Source: Paroedura picta
Lineage: Eukaryota > Chordata > Lepidosauria > Squamata > Gekkonidae
DNA length: 64,000 nt
Direction: 5' to 3'
Assembly: GCF_049243985.1 (NCBI RefSeq)
Contig: NC_135373.1
Location: 91,135,213 to 91,199,212, forward strand
This document shows positions 1-11,735 of the stretch, one piece after another; position 1 is the stretch's first letter; each line of letters opens with the position of its first letter. The notes beneath the pieces were generated by a model. The model searched no databases. It saw only the letters and a program-made list of their open reading frames with translations, and was not told where the DNA came from. A program made the position numbers and the translations under genes.

Positions 1-698
1 GACATTGGTTTTCAGGTAGGTGGGACCAGACCCATATGAGATGCATATATATTAAAAGCAAAACCATTCATATTTACTGCTTTTCATGGCTTTTTTTTAA
101 GAAACAAAATTGGAAGTAGGGAATAGAAAAGCAGGAGAGGCAGAAATGAAAGCGAAGAAATGAAAGAAGAATGAGTTAAGGAAAGATAAGTATACATTTT
201 ATATAGGCCGCTCTTTTATAGGCTTGTGGTAAAAAGCAGGTTCTGAAACATTACTTGAAGATCACTGCATAAGAATAAAGCTAGAATCTGCTGGGGGAAG
301 AAAAGACTGAAGGTCTTGGGTAATATAGCAGTGGATTCCCAGCCTCTATGGATAAATGCCACACAAATGTAACATATTCATTTTTCATTAATATGATTAA
401 TCTTTTTTAATTCCCTTTCTAACCTATAAAGTGTAATTATTTGTCCAGAATATGTGCATGTTTTACAGACCACTATCCCCCAGAGGTTTCTCCTGACAGG
501 AAATTGCAATATTTTTCTTTAAAGAACATCCAATTAAGACTGTGGTCAAAATGACATTCTTAAACACTGAATTTATATGTTTATATTTAGCAAACACAAT
601 GCCACAGGGATATGAGTAATCCTACTCCTGGACTGTCATCTTGAAAAAATTACAATCTCTTTTCAAAGGAGAAGACTAGGGTATTGGCCCAATACTAG
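1..698. other. Unassigned intergenic DNA
   Basis: AT-rich, no open frame of note, no repeat or gene that I recognise. Confidence 0.6.
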
Positions 699-699
699 A

Positions 700-792
700 T
701 TGTTGTTGTTAGGCGCGAAGTTGTGTCTGCGACCCCATGGACAATGATCCTCCAGGCCTTCCTGTCCTCTACCATTCCCCGGAGTCCAGATA
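700..792 (-). mobile_element. BovB 3'-end fragment
   Basis: TTGTTGTTAGGCGCGAAG followed by GACCCCATGGACAATGATCC and CCTTCCTGTCCTCTACC matches the last ~90 bp of BovB in reverse. It is strongly 5'-truncated. Confidence 0.85.
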
Positions 793-1961
793 GATTAGAA
801 CCAACAAATACTGCAATCCTAAAAAGAGTCAAACCCTTCTAATTCTGTTGATTTAGGTAGTTCTAGAACTTTATTTTCTCAAATGCAAGACTAGAATTTT
901 TCACAAGTTATTTTATCAAATTAAAAAGGGAGTTTATCTTCACATATATGTCCAAGCTATGTCCAATAAGCAGTATGTGCATGCATACGTGTGTGTCTCT
1001 GTGTGTGTTTGCGCGTACAACAGACTTAGCTTCCTTTCAAGTAAATATGTTAACCCAAATCTTTCTTGGGTGTGATATCATGAAAAGGAACAGAAAGGGG
1101 TAATGAAATGTGATGATTTGGGGCAGGCTTTCTCAAGGTACTGATGATCACATGGCTATAAATTATATTGTTGACTATGTTCAACAGAATGTTTGTTTGA
1201 CTGTTGCTTAAGTGACTGGGGGAACTCATCTGAAGCAACTGATATGTTTGAACTGGTCATATTCAAGCTCTAAATGACTGTCAGTGACCCAGCCTGCATA
1301 TCCTATCAGTGCCATTCCAATCAGAGTTACACTGAGGACTGGATTACGGCCAACTGATACCCTAAACAAAACCCAACAATTATCCTGCTTGGCCCTTCCA
1401 TTGCTTAACTGACAATACAATAAGTACTGAAGATGAAATAAGAGATTAAAAAAAAATGATTCCGGAATATCCCCTAGTCCAGACCCCACAGCTATCCTCT
1501 TCCTCTTCCTGTTGCTTGCCAGGTAGAAGAACTGCTGGCCTCTCTGAAAGACCCTGCTGCTGGTAAGTTGCCCTATCCTCAGTCTCTTCCCACCCTCCAT
1601 TTCCCCCCAGGCAAGGGAGAGAAACCAGCTACTTCCCCCTGTATTTGTCTCAGGTTTCAGCTCTCTATTGGAAGGAAGCACAGATGAGCTGACAGGAAGA
1701 CTGAGAGAATCAGTATTTCAAAAACAGAAAACCAGGCAACAGACAGAATGCAATGAATGTCTTGACTCAGGCAAGAAGGTGATAGCTCCCTATGGCTTTC
1801 CCTACCCAAACTTTGGAAGATGTGGGGGGCTATCCTGGCATTTGGAAAATGTGGTGTTGGATGGGAAGGTGGGGAAAGTGGTGACCTGTGTAGATGCTGC
1901 TGTATGTGGAGGCAGAAGAAATATGGCCGTCCAAAGCAACTGTTTTCTCCAGGAGAACTGA
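793..1961. other. Unassigned intergenic DNA
   Basis: Nothing recognised apart from a short GT-rich patch near 990-1015. The open frames at 1226-1681 and 1668-1961 show no domain. Confidence 0.6.
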
Positions 1962-2303
1962 TGCCTTCCTTCCCTTCTCCCTTTACTGTCTCCTTTTTCT
2001 TTTGCTGTCTCTTTCTCTCTTTTTCACTTTATCTTATGTTCATCTGTTCTTTCTCCCTTCCTTTCTTTTTCTTCTTTCATCCTTTCATACCCCTCCCTTC
2101 TTTCTTCCTCCTTCCCTCCATCCTTCCTTTTTCCCTCCTTCCCTCAATCCCCTCCCCTCATTCTCACTCTTTTTACTCTTTCTCTTTCATCCTTCCTTTC
2201 TCCCTCCCCTCTCCTCCCTTTCTGTCTCCCCCCCCTTTCTTTCTCTATTATCCTCTTTCTCTCTTCTTTTCTCTCTCTCCTTCCTTCCTTTCTTCCAGAT
2301 CAT
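1962..2303 (+). repeat. Polypyrimidine tract of about 340 bp
   Basis: Almost only C and T on the plus strand (CTTCCTTCC, CCCTCC, TTTCTTT mixes), with few purines. The overlapping open frames are Ser/Phe/Leu/Pro-only translations of this tract and not genes. Confidence 0.9.
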
Positions 2304-2343
2304 TTCTTCTTCCTTGGAGATCAGTTGTTATTCCTGAAAATCT

Positions 2344-2437
2344 CTAGGCCCCCACCTGTAGGATGAGTCAGGAACCAAATCCAGCTCTTGAGATAAGAGT
2401 CTGCTACTCTTTAACCATTTTGCCACACTGGATCTCA
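2344..2437 (-). mobile_element. tRNA SINE head fragment
   Basis: Read in reverse: CCAGTGTGGCAAAATGGTTA, then GCAGACTCTTATCTCAAGAGC and a B-box-like GGTTCCTGACTC. Only the tRNA-like head is left. Confidence 0.6.
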
Positions 2438-2989
2438 GGATTGAGCGGAGGGGAGGGGCAGAACCCAGGAGGGTCACAGTGCAGGTGTATGAGCTAGTGC
2501 CTGTTGTATTCCTGGGTGCAATGGGCTTTGCCTCTAGTAGTAAATATGTTTCAAAGACTGCCAAGTGTATTTCACAACCTAAATGGGTATGATATTACCA
2601 TAGTATATTAACACATACTATTAGTTTGGCAGCAGTTTTGAAGTTAAAACAGATATTTTTGCCAAAAGGGAAATGTGAGAAATACAAGCAAAGAAAGAAG
2701 GGAGGTGCTGTGAAAGAAATAACAAACAGTATTCAGAGTATTTCTACTGTAAATATACTAAAGATAGAAAAGTTAGCAACATTGTAAACTACTACTGTAC
2801 TTGTATTTCATTTGGTGGATTTTCATTTAAGGCTTCAGCTAGGGGACTGCATCATGCATGACAGCAATGGCCATTTTCATTATGTTCATGCACCCTGGAA
2901 TACTTGCTCTGGAACCACACCATCAAGCCTTTCTAAGGTTAGTACAGCTGACCAAAAAGGTTACAGGTAATGCATATGTTAAACTGACC

Positions 2990-3480
2990 AGGCATTCCGA
3001 AAATGACGGGACACTCCCACCTTTGGCGGGAAAGTCCTGCACCCAGCAGCCGCTTCCTTGCTGCAGCCGCCTGCCTCTTGCTGCAGCCCAGATTGCAGGT
3101 GCACCAGGAAGAGGCCCGCCCTTGGCCACCACCTGACCACTTGGCCACCTCCCTGCAAAGTTAAACCCGTGGCAGCCCAGATCCCCCACGCAGCTGCTGG
3201 GAGCCCAGGGTTGTCAGCCGTGGCAGAACTGGGTCTGGGCCTCCCCCTTCTTCTCTCCCTCCACCAGCACAGCCACCCTCACTCGCTGGTGCACATACAC
3301 GCCACTGCTGCACCAGCCCGCTCCACCATCGCCACTTCTACCACCACTGCCGAGGCCCGTCCTCTCCTTGCTGCCGAGCCTCGCGCAGCCCACGGGAGAA
3401 GAAAGGGCGACCGCGCTGCCCACCCAGCCAGCGAGCAGGCACTGCGTTTGGAGGCTTGGGGATGCTGTATATTTGTGGAG
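2990..3480. other. Isolated GC/CpG-rich block, no recognised gene
   Basis: Rich in C, G and CpG between AT-rich flanks. Open frames occur on both strands at once (3058-3645 plus, 3214-3423 and 3279-3536 minus), the usual effect of GC content. Low-complexity Ala/Pro/Ser/His product, no domain. Could be an old CpG island, an enhancer or an unknown GC-rich repeat. Confidence 0.5.
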
Positions 3481-4176
3481 AAGAGTAGATTGTTGACCTC
3501 ACTGGAAAGCATGCTGCAATATGGCTGTACTGCCACTGTGCCAAAGCCCTCTATTTTACCTCTTCACCATCTTTTTATTGCTCTCCTAGTACTCAGAGGA
3601 ACTGTGAATCAATACCCTAGAAATTCCAGAGGGCAAACCATGTGAGTCTCTACCAACAAGATAAAACAAAAGCTCAATGGCATTTTAAAGGCTAATCCAA
3701 ACATTATGTATAAAGGGTTTGTCTTAAACTGGAATAGGTAACCACTGATATGCGTGCTGACAGTGATACAGCAGATACCCAGGGCCAGATCTCCACCCAA
3801 GCAACTGAAGCACTGCTCAAGCACTGGTTAAGCACTGGTTAAGGAGAGGCCAAAGGATATGCCTGTTATTTCCTCCCAAATCTGCCAAGCCTCTAGCTGA
3901 GTACAAGCCAAATCCTTGAGTTGCCTACTCTTATCTTAGACAACAGATGTCCAGATGGAGATACTGTTGACCTGAGTTATTTCCAAGCTAAATCTGTGTT
4001 GCAAGAAGGATCTTTTGAATCTTGCTCTGAGAACAACACTTCCAGAAAAAGAAAGAACATAGACACTGGGTTATACAGTTTTATACCATTTTATTGGTAC
4101 ATAAGTTCTAACAAATATTTGCTCTCTTTTAATCAGATTAAGAATTTCTAGAACATGCCCCCACATAGAAAAATAC
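3481..4176. other. Unassigned intergenic DNA
   Basis: Only a short 13-bp direct duplication (AAGCACTGGTTAA) near 3818-3842; otherwise nothing recognised. Confidence 0.55.
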
Positions 4177-4179
4177 TGA

Positions 4180-5078
4180 GGGCCTTTACGCACGGGGATC
4201 TTTGTTGCAAATTGTTTGCGGAATGAAAAATCGCCATTTAAAATAGTGGAATTCGTCGTTATGCATACCTGCCTTTGTAGTGGAATCAGTTGCGTTTTTT
4301 AGCATTTCCCACAGGCTTCCGGTCTCGGCAGAAATCGCTAGAAAGGAAGCGCTATTGCCAAGCTCGTCCCGCCCCTGGCCGTCAAGCAGCCAATGGGCAG
4401 CCGTTAGCATGCTCCCAAACAGCCCCTTTCCCTTTAAGAAAGGTTTTTTTTTAAAAAAAAACAGACCCATAGCAACGAATCTGGGTAGATTCGTTGCAAC
4501 GGAGAGACCCATCCAGCTGCCTAATGTGAGCTGTCGTTTGATCGTATGATCGTTGCCACGCTGCCTCGAGTGATAAAAAAAAAAATCCCCCCCCCTCTCA
4601 CGGGCCCGATTTTCGGCTGAATTAATGTGTAAAAAATAAAGGGACTTTATTTCAGCAAACGGGCTTTTATGTGGTTTGTGCTTAGTGACTAAAGGTGAAG
4701 GACTGAAGCCAGGGAAGCCTCTAAACAGAAAGAGGCTCGCTGGTGCGTTTATCCCCGCTCGCTCGGAGAAAAAAAAATGGCGATCGCTTCGCCAGAAGTT
4801 TGGAGGACAGGCTCAGGAGGAGGGACTTTGAAGAAACCGCAACAATGTTAACGCACAGGTCTTTATCGCTAGTGTTGCAGATTGGTTGCAGGAGTGTATC
4901 GCTTTCTGGAGGGTGAATCCACTTTTTGGGATTCCCCTGAAAGCGCTACAACGAAGCGCTTTTTGCTGATCGGTTTCAGGAGTGTTGCAGATTGTCTACG
5001 ACGTCGTGTGTTATTCCAAATCAGTAGCGTTTTCAATTAGCAACCATTGTGCTATTTTGAAGCCGTGCAAAAAGCCCC
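4180..5078 (+). mobile_element. 0.9-kb non-autonomous DNA transposon, copy 1
   Basis: The left end GGGCCTTTACGCACGG and right end GCCGTGCAAAAAGCCCC are imperfect terminal inverted repeats. TGA at 4177-4179 and 5079-5081 is a 3-bp target duplication. The body is CpG-rich, with a poly(T)/poly(A) junction, a 10-bp stem (CAACGAATCT..AGATTCGTTG) and several internal GTTGCAGATTG-like subterminal motifs. No transposase was seen. A 3-bp duplication is compatible with PIF/Harbinger- or CACTA-type elements; the superfamily is not settled. Confidence 0.8.
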
Positions 5079-5081
5079 TGA

Positions 5082-5706
5082 GAGAAGCCTAATTTAGCTC
5101 TACCTAGCATGCTTTACTTTAAGCAGCACAGAGCAATACCACAGGCAACAGGTAACAGTCTTGCCAGTCCTCCAGGAAAGAGTGGTGAAACAATCAAAGG
5201 TGGCCAAAGATGACCTGATAGGAAAAGGCCTCACCTCCAAGTGGTCTTCCTTCAGATGGGCATTGAAAGAGCAGGAAAGGCTTGTATCCTCTCTCTCTGA
5301 CTTCCTGGAGAATTTTATTTATTTATTGTTTACATTTAGAATCCATCGTTCCCAGCACCACTTATTTGGCTCTTCTGGCCATGCTTCTAACCCAATCAAG
5401 TTCTTAGAACTACTCTTGGATCTTCACCAACTTGAGGACAGACTATTTTGCCAAAAAATATCATATGGTCATGAAAAACACATATGACCTGTCTGGGTTT
5501 CCCCTAGCCAAAACCCCTCCAATATTGCTGGGCTAGGTCACCTTATGCTGGAACCATTCCTAAATACATTTCTTCTTTGGCTCATCTCCTGACAGCATCC
5601 ATCTTAGAATTACTCCTTCTGTGATAGTCACCATTCTTTCACATCCATAATTCCCACAAAAACCATCACTTCAGGTGTTTCTAGTTACTAGCACTAATGA
5701 ACAATA
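5082..5706. other. Unassigned intergenic DNA
   Basis: No gene or repeat recognised between the first 0.9-kb transposon and the hAT MITE. Confidence 0.55.
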
Positions 5707-5714
5707 GTGTATAC

Positions 5715-6029
5715 CAGGCTTTCTCAACCAGAGTTTCATAAAACTCTGTGGTTTCTTGGCAGTCCTGAAAGGGTTTCCCCAATGGCTGGCAGTTAATTAA
5801 TTTTAATATATTTTAATTGGGTAAACATATATGGTCATATTGACCCACCCCTCTCCCAAAATGGCCGATGATGGGCCTGGAGAAGGTGGGCAGGGGAGAG
5901 GCCCTGGGTGGGCATGGACACAGTTATGCTTCCCAACCATATTATGCATGATCACACCACTTCTGAAGTTTCTTGAAGCCTGAAGAAAGTTTCAGGGGGT
6001 TCTTACTGTAAAAAAGTTGAGAAAGGCTG
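5715..6029. mobile_element. hAT-type MITE
   Basis: Ends CAGGCTTTCTCAACC and, inverted, AGTTGAGAAAGGCTG. The flanking 8-mers GTGTATAC and ATGTATGC agree at 6 of 8 bases, consistent with an aged 8-bp hAT target duplication. No coding capacity. Confidence 0.75.
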
Positions 6030-6037
6030 ATGTATGC

Positions 6038-8135
6038 ATTGCATAAGTATTTAGTGTATACAAGAGTGTATAGATGTACAGCATTAATTTATATGCATGG
6101 CATAGGTTTGTGATTGCATAGCTTCATGGTTACATAAAACCATAAAATGCATTACAAGAAAATTTCACACAGAATTAAGGTTGAGGAACCGTCTGTGTTG
6201 CTTTGGTCAATGTTCATATCTGTCCCAGATCTTGCCTCCCCTTTGCTGTTTGAACTTCAGCATCAGTTGTCAGGTCATGAAGACTTTTATATGAATGGGA
6301 TGCATCCTTTTCTTTTGGAGAGAAAAGATGATTTTCTTATGAAACTTCTTTTAGAGTCTGAAATGCATCTAAGCTGGCAAGGTTCCCTCTACTTGGCCTG
6401 GTTCCTGCAACTCAAGTAAGTTGATATTTGCAAGTCTCACTCATTATTAGCCTGCTCTTACTTCCTAAAGAACCTATCTGATTCCTGAAGTCAGGAAAAA
6501 TTAAGCTACAATTAAGCTGTTAGGGTGGCTGAGATGAGATCTTCTTTTCCTTTAGCCATCTACCCAGATTACCTATTAAAATTTTAAAGTGTATTCTCAT
6601 TATGAGAAAGAACAAGATCTGTTAGTCTATCTGTAGCTGAAGAAAAGAACAGGAGTACCATAGCACCTTAAAGACTAACAACATTTGTGGCAGGGTGTGA
6701 GCTTTTCAAATATGAAGACATAAACAATGACTCACAAAAGCTCATATTGTGCCACAAATGTTAGTCTTTAAGATGCTATGGAGCTCTTGTTCTTTCTATC
6801 ATTCTCATTATTTTAGTTTCAACTTCTCCCCACACACACATATCACTGTCTTGCCAGTGGTCTCATTGTTGTATAACACAGAGCAGTTTATTTGCAGAAG
6901 CCATGGACTTTTGGGCCTGTCTCATTCTGGGAGATCAGCCAGTATCTATATTGTTTCTTGCCAGCCATTTCACTTGCTGCTTTCTTAGGCTTCATTTTAG
7001 AAAAAATGGGCTTTTCATTGGTTCAGGCCTCCTTAGTCTAATGTACAAATCCTTTTGTCAGGTCTTGTAACAATTGCTCATGTTAACTCCATTCCCCAGG
7101 TCTACCAATCACAGGGCCAGAATACACGAATTACCATATGAAGGAATCATTCACCTGCCACTCTTCTAATATGACATATGTACTCTGACCAGATTGCTTA
7201 TTCTTTTGACTGGGTTTCCTTTTTGTGTGTGGTCAGCATCAGAGCTTTAACTGGCTAATCTTGTGTCCAAGAAAAGAATCTAAAACTGTGGGGAGGGGAC
7301 TTTCACAGTCATTATTTCGGTAAAATAGTAAATACCAAAAGCAGGTCCCCCGCATGCCTTGCTCTTGTCAGGGCTCTACCCTATTGTTGTGACCAACAAC
7401 TGAGGCATGTGAGGATTTGCATTAAAGCCACTATGCAGTCATTGCTGTTTTCATTGCAGTGCAGTAACAAACTCACCTCTGCCATGAATCTAACAATGGG
7501 TCTGGAATATGGATAATTTAGGAGGCTGCCATCTCACTAGAACAATCAGCTCGGACCTTTTATCTTGTCTAGACATATTTCTAATGGAGACATCGGAGCT
7601 ATTACTTTTTCTGAGGCAAGAGGTTTTATTTCATTGTGCTGAATGGGAAAAGAGATGATAGTTTATAGAATTAGGAAAGGGACCTGTGTAAAGAGAGAGC
7701 AGCAGAGACCTTAGTAAGATATTTGAAACTTAACTGCATCTGTTTCTTTAAGTAAATCTATCTGTTCCTTATAAAAGTATGAACAGATGGTACACCACGC
7801 TACTACAAATTAAACATATGCATAAAAAAGAAAACCTTGGGAAATTGGTGGGGACTTGGATAATAAGGAAATAATTTGAATGTATTTTCGCACACTACTT
7901 TCTGCAAAGGTGGCCAGAAGTATACCTTCCAAAGGAAAGCATTTTCCATGTTGGTGCTTCATCTGACCAGACTTCCCATCAAGAAGCATTCAGTATCCAC
8001 TCCCAGGCAATCATGGAACTCATCCAAGCACTTGTAAATAATACAATTTAGAAATTCCATTCAAGTGAGGCCTTATGAAATCAAATGTCATCAATGTTCA
8101 CTGAAATTTTCTGTAAATTCACTTTATTATTAAAT
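6038..8135. other. Unassigned intergenic DNA around the fold-back repeat
   Basis: Apart from the fold-back at 6640-6805 nothing is recognised. The 90-codon frame at 6147-6419 has no domain or splice context I can support. Confidence 0.5.
6640..6805. mobile_element. Fold-back pair of the same SINE-like family
   Basis: The left arm, about 6645-6706 (CATAGCACCTTAAAGACTAA .. GTGTGAGCTTTT), is complementary to the right arm, about 6738-6800 (AAAAGCTCATATTGTGCC .. GTCTTTAAGATGCTATGG). About 30 bp lie between. This is two copies head to head, or one copy inverted by template switching. Confidence 0.65.
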
Positions 8136-9158
8136 TGTTGTTGTTGTTAGGTGCAAACTCATGTCCGACCCATCGCGACCCCATGGACAATGATCCTCCA
8201 GGCCTTCCTGTCCTCTACCATTCCCCGAAGTCCAATTAAGTTTGCACCAACTGCTTCAGTGACTCCATCCAGCCACCTCATTCTCTGTCGCCCCCTTCTT
8301 CTTTTGCCCTCGATTGCTCCCAGCATTAGGCTCTTCTCCAGGGAGTCCTTCCTTCTCATGAGGTGGCCAAAGTATTTGAGTTTCATCATCAGGATCTGGC
8401 CTTTTAAGGAGCAGTCAGGGCTGATCTCCTCTAGGACTGACCGGTTTGTTCGCCTTGCACTCCAAGGGACTCGCAAGAGTCTTCTCCAGCACCAGAGTTC
8501 AAATGCCTCAATTCTTTGATGCTCAGCCTTCCTTATGGTCCAACTTTCGCAGCCATACATTGCAACTGGGAATACCATAGCCTTGACTAAACACACTTTT
8601 GTTGGCAGGGTGATGTCTCTACTTTTTAGGATGCTGTCTAGATTTGCCATAGCTTTCCTCCCCAGGAGCAAACATCTTTTAATTTCTTTGCTGCAGTCCC
8701 CATCTGCAGTGATCTTGGAGCCCAGGAAAATAAAATCTGTCACTATCTCCATTTCTTCCCCATCTATTTGCCAGCAATTGAGAGGGACGGATGCCATGAT
8801 CTTTGTTTTTTTGATGTTGAGTTTCAAGCCAACTTTTGCACTCTCTCCTTCACCTGCATCAACAGGCTCTTTAGTTCCTCTTCACTTTCTGCCATTAGAG
8901 TGGTATCATCTAAATATCTGAGGTTGTTGATATTTCTCCCTGCAATCTTGTTCCCAATTTGTGACTCCTCTAATCCCGCCTTTCTCGTGATGTGCTCCGC
9001 ATACAAGTTAAATAGGCAAGGCGACAGTATACAGCCTTGCCGAACTCCTTTCTCAATTTTGAACCAATCAGTGATTCCATGCCCAGTTCTCACTGTTGCT
9101 TCATGACCTGCATATAGGTTTCTCAAGAGACAAATAAGATGCTCTGGTATTCCCACCA
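8136..9158 (-). mobile_element. RTE-BovB LINE fragment (3' half of ORF2 plus tail), minus strand
   Basis: A (TTG)n tail at 8136-8152 marks the 3' end on the minus strand. The body matches the 25.3-27.2 kb copy from GIPEHLICLLRNLY to the C-terminus. Two overlapping frames (8824-9159 and 8159-8827) are separated by a single missing base near 8845 (GTGAAGGAGAGAG where the other copy has GTGAAGGAGGAGAG). The RT motif C reads YLDD instead of YADD. The 5' end breaks off at GGGAATACC. Otherwise well preserved, hence fairly recent. Confidence 0.92.
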
Positions 9159-9229
9159 ACCATGGACCTGCTGATTGCTGTTCTATTAGAATGTTATTAT
9201 CCCTGTTTATTACTACTATTATTATTGTT

Positions 9230-9352
9230 ACTTCTATTCAGCATAGTTACTGAGTTTGATAAATTGTTCCTGTTCCTCTAGATTTTCATGTGAACTGCCC
9301 TGAGTCTCAGGGGAGGGCAGTAAATAAATGTAATAAATAAATAAAAAAATTT
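9230..9352 (+). mobile_element. L2-like LINE 3' tail
   Basis: GAACTGCCCTGAGTCTCAGG and GGAGGGCAGTAAATAAATGT then (AATAAATA)n is the standard squamate L2 3' end. It abuts the 5'-truncated end of the BovB at 9158. Confidence 0.75.
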
Positions 9353-10554
9353 TAAAAAATGATTCCTAGATGGAAATCTTTTTGCTTTAAGTTTCAAGAA
9401 AATTGTTGGGGGAATTGCCAAACAAAATGAACTGTGCCTATCTTTTTGACTGACTAGGCTATGCCTTGAAGTCTTTCTAGTGAAATTGTGTTTTCTGTCA
9501 CTGCACTCTATTTTGGTTTCCTCTTTCCAGAAATAGTAAGGAATAGAAGAGGAGGGAGTAAGAAGAGATAGTAACATATTCTAGTCTATATGCATCTAAT
9601 AGCATCCAACCAGAGCACTTAGCTCATGTGCAGGCCACAGAGTTTCAGTCCCACTGGAGGATCTTAGTACAGTGCTCCCTCCCAATCACTTACCATTTAT
9701 TGAATGGGGGGGGGGCTCTCATTTTGCATCAACTGGGATCCATCTTCCCTCTGTCACTCTAGCTGTGAGTATTATGTTGGTCTAAATTTACAGGCAAACT
9801 GCTTTGTTTGGACCTTCTGGGTGAAGGCAGAACATGAGAGGAGAATGACACACATGCTTCAGCCTTGTCCAATATGATCCCAGCTCTGCAGATTCATACT
9901 TTTGGGGAAAGAGGCATCATCTTTGCTGATATGCTCTGTCAGAAAGGCTACTGCGATGCTTGGGACTTGGGAAGTGATAGATTGTCCTGCAAGAAGGCTT
10001 CTGGAGGCTACCAAAATCTTTAATGTCAACAATCAGTATTTGCTTACCTAAAAAAACTAAGAACTGCCCAATTCTATATATTCTATATATTTGGCCTTTC
10101 ATGTTCCTTCAGTATGAGACCTTCTGACTTCTTTGGCTCACATCAATAGTCAAACAATCTCAGGGAAACAAAAGCTGATGCTGTGACTGATGGATTAAAA
10201 AATTCAGCCTGGTCTCAAGGCAAAGAATGAATAAATAATGGAACCTATTATGGGAACAAAACCTCAAAGACAATAAAAGACAATGCAACATTATTTTGCA
10301 TGGATCATATTAATTAGTTTTTAAATAAATAAATTGATTTATTGAAGAGATTATGTACTGTGGTCATTGCCTCAAGGCAGTGATGTGCTTCCAATATATT
10401 ATGTTCTGTGGCTGTCATAATTATGTTTGTGCTCAGCTGAGAACTTGAATTTAATTGCATACAGTCTCTAAAGATACAATGACATTTTGCATCCTTTTTA
10501 ACACTGGATTTGCCATTGTGAATCCACATTCCATGATAAAAAGCCATCTCTCAA
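9353..10554. other. Unassigned intergenic DNA
   Basis: AT-rich, no convincing gene or repeat. Confidence 0.55.
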
Positions 10555-10700
10555 GCTTTCTGGTATCTGAAGAAGAGAGCATGCACATGAAAGCTTATAC
10601 CTTGAATAAAACTTCATTGGTCTTGAAGGTGCCAGGGGACTCACCTTTTGTTCTACTGCTTCAGACTAACATGGCTACCAACCTGAATCTACCTTCTGTG
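10555..10700 (-). mobile_element. Copy of the AGCACCTTTAAGACC SINE-like family
   Basis: In reverse: AGATTCAGGTTGGTAGCCAT, GGCACCTTCAAGACCAATGA and ATAAGCTTTCATGTGCATGC then TCTTCTTCAGATA. Same order as the 46.2-kb copy. Confidence 0.7.
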
Positions 10701-10986
10701 ATGGACTATCAAAGATTAATGTCAAAAGAGTCTGAGAACCTTTGAGTGACAGGCTTTTCAAATGGAATTCTGTGGAGAGAGTCAGTTAAGAAATGACAAT
10801 TGGGAACTGACAGTTGAAGAAGAGACAGCTAAGCACTGAATGTGGACTGGGAGGAAGGAAAAAGGAGTGAGAGGATGATAGAGGATCTTCATTTAAGACT
10901 AAGAGGAAAAAATGGTTCTAGTTAAGAGAAGTAATTCCTCCCCAGTGAAAAGAGAGACAACTCTTAAAAGAGGAGTGATCCCTGGT

Positions 10987-10987
10987 C

Positions 10988-11026
<39 letters not shown>

Positions 11027-11045
11027 ATATATACACACACACACA
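10987..11045 (+). repeat. (TG)n/(TA)n/(CA)n microsatellite
   Basis: TG units, a TATATATA middle and CA units make a locally self-complementary tract. Confidence 0.95.
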
Positions 11046-11559
11046 AGGATCTGGGGAACTTGACTATATGTTCCTGCTTTCCTAGACTATGCTTGAATAG
11101 GCAGAAACTGAAAAGAAATCTTCTCTCCTCAAAATTTAAAAGACCCATTTGAATAGCAGAAGCACTCACTTGTCAGTAAAAAAATTATCTGAAGTTACTG
11201 TGATTACAAAATTATCTCAGTTTTATTATTTGTTCACTTCATGCATCCTACTGATTCCACCTGACCTTTTATCTTCTAAGTTAAAACATTTTGTTTATTT
11301 TGGACTTTTCTTGTCTGCCGTTTCAGAAGATGAATATTAGAAAGTCATATTGTTTTTCCCCTCAGTTTTTAACAGTTTCTATAAGTAAGTAGACATTGAG
11401 TAAACTGGACTGCTTGTCTGAGAGCATAGTTAAAGGACAGGATCTCTGAAAGCTTAGATATTTCTTATCCCTTACCTTCTTAAGCATCATGCCAAACTCA
11501 AAATAATTCAGTAATGGCTGAAAGGAGAATTTGTAAAGGATCCTTTATATTTTAAACTA

Positions 11560-11735
11560 ACGCATTTATATCACACTCCAACTGTGGCTCTCCCCTTTTT
11601 TCATCTCTCCAAAAGCCCTGTGAGATAAGTTTGCAGAGTTGGAGTAACTCACCCAAAGGTACCTAGTGGATCTTGGGACTGGGCATGGATTTAAACCCAT
11701 GGTTCAATGAGAAGAGTGATTGTGCTATGACTGGA
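11560..11735 (-). mobile_element. MIR-like/CORE tRNA SINE fragment
   Basis: AAGCCCTGTGAGATAAGTTT, then AACTCACCCAAAGGTACC and GGGCATGGATTTAAACCC, is the usual reversed SINE order (body, then B box). Diverged, low detail. Confidence 0.5.

Noticed and set aside
1820-2347. Open frames of 175 and 147 codons
   Set aside because: They are translations of the polypyrimidine tract in two frames; composition is Ser/Phe/Leu/Pro only.
3058-3645. 195-codon plus-strand frame
   Set aside because: Overlaps open frames on the other strand, low-complexity product, no domain; caused by GC-rich composition.
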